Position numbers and translations under genes: made by a program | Shown here: piece by piece, positions 59,574 through 64,000 of the stretch | How the letters are laid out: every line of letters starts with the position of its first letter | Numbering within the stretch: position 1 is the first letter of the stretch | Assembly (NCBI GenBank): GCA_937925815.1 | Contig: CALAMQ010000025.1 | Location: forward strand, 1 to 64,000 | From: an uncultured Granulosicoccaceae bacterium | GTDB lineage: Bacteria; Pseudomonadota; Gammaproteobacteria; CALCKW01 | Reading direction: 5' to 3' | Length of the DNA stretch: 64,000 nucleotides | Notes under the pieces: model-generated | Database searches by the model: none | Told to the model about the DNA's origin: nothing | What the model saw: only the letters and a program-made list of their open reading frames with translations

Positions 59574-59605
59574 TGTCGACCAAGACTTAATTTGGAGTTG
59601 CCGTT

Positions 59606-60487
59606 GTGGTCGCTGTGCGCCAATCGCTCGCCGCCCTCGCGTTGTTATTGCCTATAAGCGTGCTCGCAAAACCTTTCACGGTCGCGACAACTTTCACGGT
59701 GATCGCGGACATGGCGCGACAGGTGGCAGGCGACGCTGCTGAGGTGGTGTCAATCACCAAGCCCGGAGCCGAGATCCATAACTATCAGCCCACACCGCGT
59801 GACATCTTGCGCGCCCAAAAAGCTGATCTCATCCTGTGGAACGGTCTCAATCTCGAATTGTGGTTCGAGCCGTTTTTCGCGACGCTGGCGGGCGTGCCTG
59901 AGGCGGTGCTGTCAGACGGCATTGAGCCGATGTCTATTGGGCGCGGGCCTTACAACGGCAAACCGAACCCGCACGCTTGGATGTCGTTTACCGATGCTGA
60001 GATCTACATCGCCAACATCCGTGATGCGTTGAGCACCCACGACCCGGCCAACCGCGAGACCTACACGCGCAACGCCGAGGACTACATCAACGAATTGCGT
60101 GCGGCAGCTGGTCCCATTCGCGCCCTGATTGAATCGGTCCCAGAAAACAAACGCTGGTTGGTGTCGAGTGAAGGGGCGTTCAGTTACCTTGCACGCGACC
60201 TCGGTCTGCGTGAATTGTATCTCTGGCCAATCAACGCCGACGCGCAAGGTACGCCCCAGCAAGTGCGGCATGTGATCGACACGGTCAAAGCAGAGCGGAT
60301 CCCTGCTGTGTTCAGTGAGAGTACAGTCTCAGACAAGCCGGCCAAGCAAGTCGCACGCGAAACAGGTGCTCAGTACGGTGGCGTGCTGTACGTCGACAGC
60401 CTCAGTGGCGTCGACGGTCCGGTACCGAGCTTTCTCGATCTGCTGCGCGTGACCAGCCAAACAATTGCTAACGGTTTACAAGAGTGA
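59606..60487 (+). CDS. Mn/Zn ABC transporter substrate-binding protein (cluster 9 family)
   Basis: Signal peptide; [72 protein letters not shown] start. Confidence 0.94.
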   Translation: MVAVRQSLAALALLLPISVLAKPFTVATTFTVIADMARQVAGDAAEVVSITKPGAEIHNYQPTPRDILRAQKADLILWNGLNLELWFEPFFATLAGVPEAVLSDGIEPMSIGRGPYNGKPNPHAWMSFTDAEIYIANIRDALSTHDPANRETYTRNAEDYINELRAAAGPIRALIESVPENKRWLVSSEGAFSYLARDLGLRELYLWPINADAQGTPQQVRHVIDTVKAERIPAVFSESTVSDKPAKQVARETGAQYGGVLYVDSLSGVDGPVPSFLDLLRVTSQTIANGLQE

Positions 60488-61347
60488 CACCTGAATCTGG
60501 CATCGTCGCACACGGTTTAAGTGTGACTTATCGCAACGGCCACTCGGCACTCATTGATGCGAGTTTTTCGGTGCCACGCGGCACGATCTGTGGCTTGGTT
60601 GGGGTAAATGGTGCCGGCAAGTCGACACTGTTCAAAGCGATCATGGGTTTTGCGCCGGTGTCGGCAGGGCGCGTGGAAATTTTCGGGGGCAGCGTGAAGG
60701 ATGCGCTCGCCGCCAATCGTGTGGCCTACGTTCCGCAAAATGAAGACGTTGACTGGGATTTCCCGGTGTTGGTTCGCGACGTGGTGATGATGGGGCGCTA
60801 CGGCCACATGGGATTTATGCGCATACCGCGCCGCGCTGATCGCGACGCGGTGGCAGCGGCGCTTGCGCGCCTTGGTATTGAAGACCTCGCCGAACGGCAG
60901 ATAGGCGAGCTCTCAGGGGGGCAGAAAAAGCGCGTGTTCCTTGCGCGTGCCCTGGCACAAAATGCCGATGTAATCTTGCTCGACGAGCCTTTCACTGGGG
61001 TGGATGTCAACACCGAAGAGGCGATTGTCTCTTTGATGCACAGTTTGCGGGAGGAGGGGCGGCTGATGCTCGTCTCAACGCACAATCTCGGGTCTGTGCC
61101 AGAGTTTTGTGGTCAAGTGATTTTGGTCAACCGCACCGTGCTCGCCTCGGGCCCAACTGAGACAGTGTTCACCCGGGATAATCTCGAGAAGACCTTTGGC
61201 GGCGTGCTGCGTCGCTTTGTACTCGGCGGGTCAGCCTTGCATGATGACGACGACCCCCGCAGCGTGACCGTTATTACCGACGACGAGCGGCCGGTGGTGT
61301 TTTACGACGACAACGCAAACGATTCCAGTGGGAGCGAGCCGCCGTGA
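60484..61347 (+). CDS. Mn/Zn ABC transporter ATP-binding protein
   Basis: [63 protein letters not shown]. Confidence 0.96.
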   Translation: MTPESGIVAHGLSVTYRNGHSALIDASFSVPRGTICGLVGVNGAGKSTLFKAIMGFAPVSAGRVEIFGGSVKDALAANRVAYVPQNEDVDWDFPVLVRDVVMMGRYGHMGFMRIPRRADRDAVAAALARLGIEDLAERQIGELSGGQKKRVFLARALAQNADVILLDEPFTGVDVNTEEAIVSLMHSLREEGRLMLVSTHNLGSVPEFCGQVILVNRTVLASGPTETVFTRDNLEKTFGGVLRRFVLGGSALHDDDDPRSVTVITDDERPVVFYDDNANDSSGSEPP

Positions 61348-62195
61348 TCGCACTGCTGCTCGAGCCATTTGGCTACGAGTTTATGCGAACGGCGCTCTGG
61401 TGTTGCGCGCTGGTTGGCGCTGTGTGTGGATTTTTATCAGCGTATTTGATGCTCAAAGGTTGGTCCTTGATTGGCGATGCACTCTCGCACTCGGTAGTGC
61501 CAGGGGTCGCCGGTGCCTACATGCTCGGCTTGCCATATTCGCTTGGTGCGTTTGCGGCGGGCTTTCTCGCAGCCGGTGCAATGCTCTTTATCAAACAACG
61601 CAGCCGACTCAAGCAAGACGCGATTATCGGTTTGATTTTTACGGGATTCTTCGGTGCAGGGCTGTTTATGGTGTCGCTCTCGCCAACTGCAGTGGACGTG
61701 CAGACCATAGTCTTTGGCAATGTGCTCGCCATTGCGCGCGAAGATGCAATGCAATTGCTCATTATCAGTGTGGTTGCGATGGCGGTATTACTCGCGCGCT
61801 GGCGAGAGTTGTTGTTGGTGTTTTTTGATGAGGCGCATGCGCGTACTGTGGGACTCAATCCCACGCGGTTGAAATTGATTTTCTTTAGTCTGCTCAGCGC
61901 GTGCGCTGTCACAGCGCTCATGACGGTCGGCGCGTTTCTGGTGATTGCACTCGTGGTCACGCCCGGTGCCACGGCCTACCTCCTGACCGACCGCTTCTCG
62001 CGGCTGCTTGTGATCAGTACTTTGCTCGGTGCGTTGACGAGCGTGGTTGGTGTGTATTTGAGTTATTTCCTCGATGGCAGCACCGGTGGTGTCATTGTGG
62101 TGTTGCAGACACTGCTTTTTCTCGTGGCGTTTATCGCTGCCCCGCGCCACGGTTTACTGGCGGCGCGTCGTCGTCGTGCGCAGGTCCGCCTGTGA
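61344..62195 (+). CDS. Mn/Zn ABC transporter permease 1
   Basis: [34 protein letters not shown]-3 family permease. Confidence 0.95.
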   Translation: MIALLLEPFGYEFMRTALWCCALVGAVCGFLSAYLMLKGWSLIGDALSHSVVPGVAGAYMLGLPYSLGAFAAGFLAAGAMLFIKQRSRLKQDAIIGLIFTGFFGAGLFMVSLSPTAVDVQTIVFGNVLAIAREDAMQLLIISVVAMAVLLARWRELLLVFFDEAHARTVGLNPTRLKLIFFSLLSACAVTALMTVGAFLVIALVVTPGATAYLLTDRFSRLLVISTLLGALTSVVGVYLSYFLDGSTGGVIVVLQTLLFLVAFIAAPRHGLLAARRRRAQVRL

Positions 62196-63037
62196 TTGAG
62201 ACCTGGCTGCTTGAACCGCTGAGTTTTGCTTTCGTGCGTCATGCATTGTTGGTAGGGTCGCTGGTCGCGGTCTCAGCGGGTCTTTTGTCTGCCTATTTGG
62301 TGCTCAAAGGCTGGTCGCTGATGGGCGACGCAGTAGCCCACGGCGTCCTGCCGGGCATTGTCATCGCCTACCTAGTTGGTGCGCCGCTCGCGTTGGGGGC
62401 CTTTGCCGCCGGCATGGTTTGCGCAGTGTCGGTCGGTTTTATTTCCGAGCGCTGTCGCGTCAAAGAAGACACCGTAATGGGTGTGGTATTTTCAGGAATG
62501 TTTGCGCTCGGGTTGGTGTTGGTCACACGCACAGAATCCGATGTGCACCTCAACCACATCCTCTTTGGCGACATGTTGGGTGTGTCAGCTCAGGACATGA
62601 TTCAATCGAGTGTGATCGCGCTGGTGGTCGCGAGCTTGGTCATGTTGCGCCGCCGGGATCTGATGCTCTATGCCTTTGACAGTCAACATGCGCGCGCGGT
62701 CGGTGTGCCGGTAACGCTGCTGCATTATGGGTTGCTGGCTCTGTTGGCGATGACCATTGTCGCTGCACTCAAAGCCGTGGGGCTCATTCTGTCCATTGCG
62801 CTGCTGATCGCTCCGGGTGCGATTGCCTATCTGTTGACGACCCGATTGAGTCGCATGTTATTGATTGCACCGGCGGTCGCGGTGCTCGCCACGGTGGTCG
62901 GGGTTTTGGTCAGTTTCCAAATAGACAGCGCGCCCGCGCCGACAGTGGTGTTGGGCCTGTTGGTGTTTTTTATCGCAGCGTTTCTGTTCGCGCCGAGACA
63001 GGGTGTGTTGCGCCGGCGCGGTGTGGGCCAACCATGA
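62192..63037 (+). CDS. Mn/Zn ABC transporter permease 2
   Basis: GLLSAYLVLKGWSLMGDAVAHGVLPGIVIAYLVG; paralog of permease 1; GTG start with 4-nt overlap. The track's 61901 start is an artefact. Confidence 0.94.
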   Translation: MIETWLLEPLSFAFVRHALLVGSLVAVSAGLLSAYLVLKGWSLMGDAVAHGVLPGIVIAYLVGAPLALGAFAAGMVCAVSVGFISERCRVKEDTVMGVVFSGMFALGLVLVTRTESDVHLNHILFGDMLGVSAQDMIQSSVIALVVASLVMLRRRDLMLYAFDSQHARAVGVPVTLLHYGLLALLAMTIVAALKAVGLILSIALLIAPGAIAYLLTTRLSRMLLIAPAVAVLATVVGVLVSFQIDSAPAPTVVLGLLVFFIAAFLFAPRQGVLRRRGVGQP

Positions 63038-63897
63038 GGCATGTTCAAGCTGGTGAGCATGCGGTTATTGTTGGATGCGGTTACGCGGGCCAGCGCTTGG
63101 CGCGCTTGCTGGAAAGCCGGGGCGCTACCGTGACGGCCTTCACTCGATCTGGCAGGTCTGTTGCGGGCTTGCCAAGTTATGCGCTCGATCTCGATTCCAG
63201 TGCACTGCCTGATCTGCCTCGGCACGATGTGCTGTTTTACCTCGCACCACCGCCGGGTGAGGGGGTGTCAGATCCGCGCAGCGAGGCACTGATTGCGGCA
63301 CTTGACGCCACGCAGCGCCCGGCTCGGGCGGTGGTGTTGGTGTCGACCACCGGTGTCTATGGCGAGTGCTTGGGTGCGCGGGTGGATGAATTGTCACCGC
63401 TGCGCCCTGGCACCGATCGCGCGACTCGGCGTGTCGCTGCGGAATCGTTTTGGCGTGCGGCCTGCACCCGTTGGCGACGGCCGTTGGCGGTATTGCGGGT
63501 CGCAGGCATCTACGGGCCGGGACGCTTACCTGTGCGGCGTCTTGATGACGGCGGGCCAATCTGGCGCGCAGAGGACGCACCGGTTAGCAATCGCATACAC
63601 GTTGAGGATTTTGTGTCAGCCTTGCATTGTGTGGTTGGGCTCGACGGCACACTCGATGTTGCCGACGGCAACCCGATGCCTTTGACCGTGTTTTACCATT
63701 TACTTGCAGACGCGACCGGTCGGCCACGTTTGCCAGAGACTGATGATTTGAGTCAAATTCCGCAACTGCGCGGTGGCTTTGGTGAATCGCGGCGAATCCA
63801 CGCGCAACGTTTGAAGACGCTGCTCGGTGGCTTAGCGTTTGCCGATATCGTGCAAGGTCTGCGCGCAAGCGTCAGAGCTGAGCGAGAGGGCGCTTGA
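63034..63897 (+). CDS. NAD(P)-dependent epimerase / SDR family (YeeZ-like)
   Basis: HAVIVGCGYAGQRLARLLESRGATVTAFTRS, STTGVYGE, LRVAGIYGPGRLPVRRL; ATGA overlap with permease 2. Confidence 0.9.
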   Translation: MRHVQAGEHAVIVGCGYAGQRLARLLESRGATVTAFTRSGRSVAGLPSYALDLDSSALPDLPRHDVLFYLAPPPGEGVSDPRSEALIAALDATQRPARAVVLVSTTGVYGECLGARVDELSPLRPGTDRATRRVAAESFWRAACTRWRRPLAVLRVAGIYGPGRLPVRRLDDGGPIWRAEDAPVSNRIHVEDFVSALHCVVGLDGTLDVADGNPMPLTVFYHLLADATGRPRLPETDDLSQIPQLRGGFGESRRIHAQRLKTLLGGLAFADIVQGLRASVRAEREGA

Positions 63898-63899
63898 TC

Positions 63900-64000
63900 G
63901 TGCGTCGCGGCGGGTCCACAACAAAGACCCAAAATGATGCCTTGGTAGGGGCCTTGTGGTTGTTGCACCGCGTGAGTCGCGGTGCAATCACGGTGGCGGG
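63900..64000 (+). CDS. possible start of a further co-directional CDS, cut by window edge
   Basis: GTG at 63900 then an open frame VRRGGSTTKTQNDALVGALWLLHRVSRGAITVA to the end. Confidence 0.3.
   Translation, partial: MRRGGSTTKTQNDALVGALWLLHRVSRGAITVA

Noticed and set aside
61901-62191. N-terminal extension of the 61901..63037 ORF
   Set aside because: It overlaps permease 1 out of frame; the real permease 2 starts at GTG 62192.

Overview
This is a 64-kb chromosomal window from a GC-rich proteobacterium, most likely a gammaproteobacterium judging by gene content and order. It is mostly housekeeping DNA. I saw no tRNA, rRNA, CRISPR array, prophage or recognisable transposase. Main blocks: a THI5/NMT1-type ABC transporter; a GH5 glycosidase and a repeat-rich lipoprotein; fabV; a cobalamin block (cobQ-cobU-cobT); uup; a histone-H1-like protein with ten 14-aa repeats; proS; dapA, a 58-aa lipoprotein and an MBL hydrolase; dxs-ispA-xseB; an orphan histidine kinase; radA; corB-ccsA/ffh; rpsP-rimM-trmD-rplS; htpG; a GGDEF/EAL protein; tandem small cytochromes c; amtB-glnK; pcnB-folK; comEA-like; thiolase; ClC; 3-hydroxyacyl-CoA dehydrogenase; trmH; and a divergent mntR / Mn-Zn ABC operon. 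The observations most worth follow-up are non-coding: (i) a ~176-nt, fully nested, rod-like RNA candidate with its own sigma70-like promoter at 52384-52559, whose architecture resembles 6S RNA; (ii) a ~210-nt multi-hairpin leader upstream of the cytochrome c pair; (iii) an upstream ORF with a strong Shine-Dalgarno that overlaps rpsP out of frame; (iv) a palindromic operator on the -10 box of the Mn transporter promoter; and (v) dispersed intergenic hairpin repeats. All calls come from reading the sequence and the supplied ORF track; no searches or folding were run.
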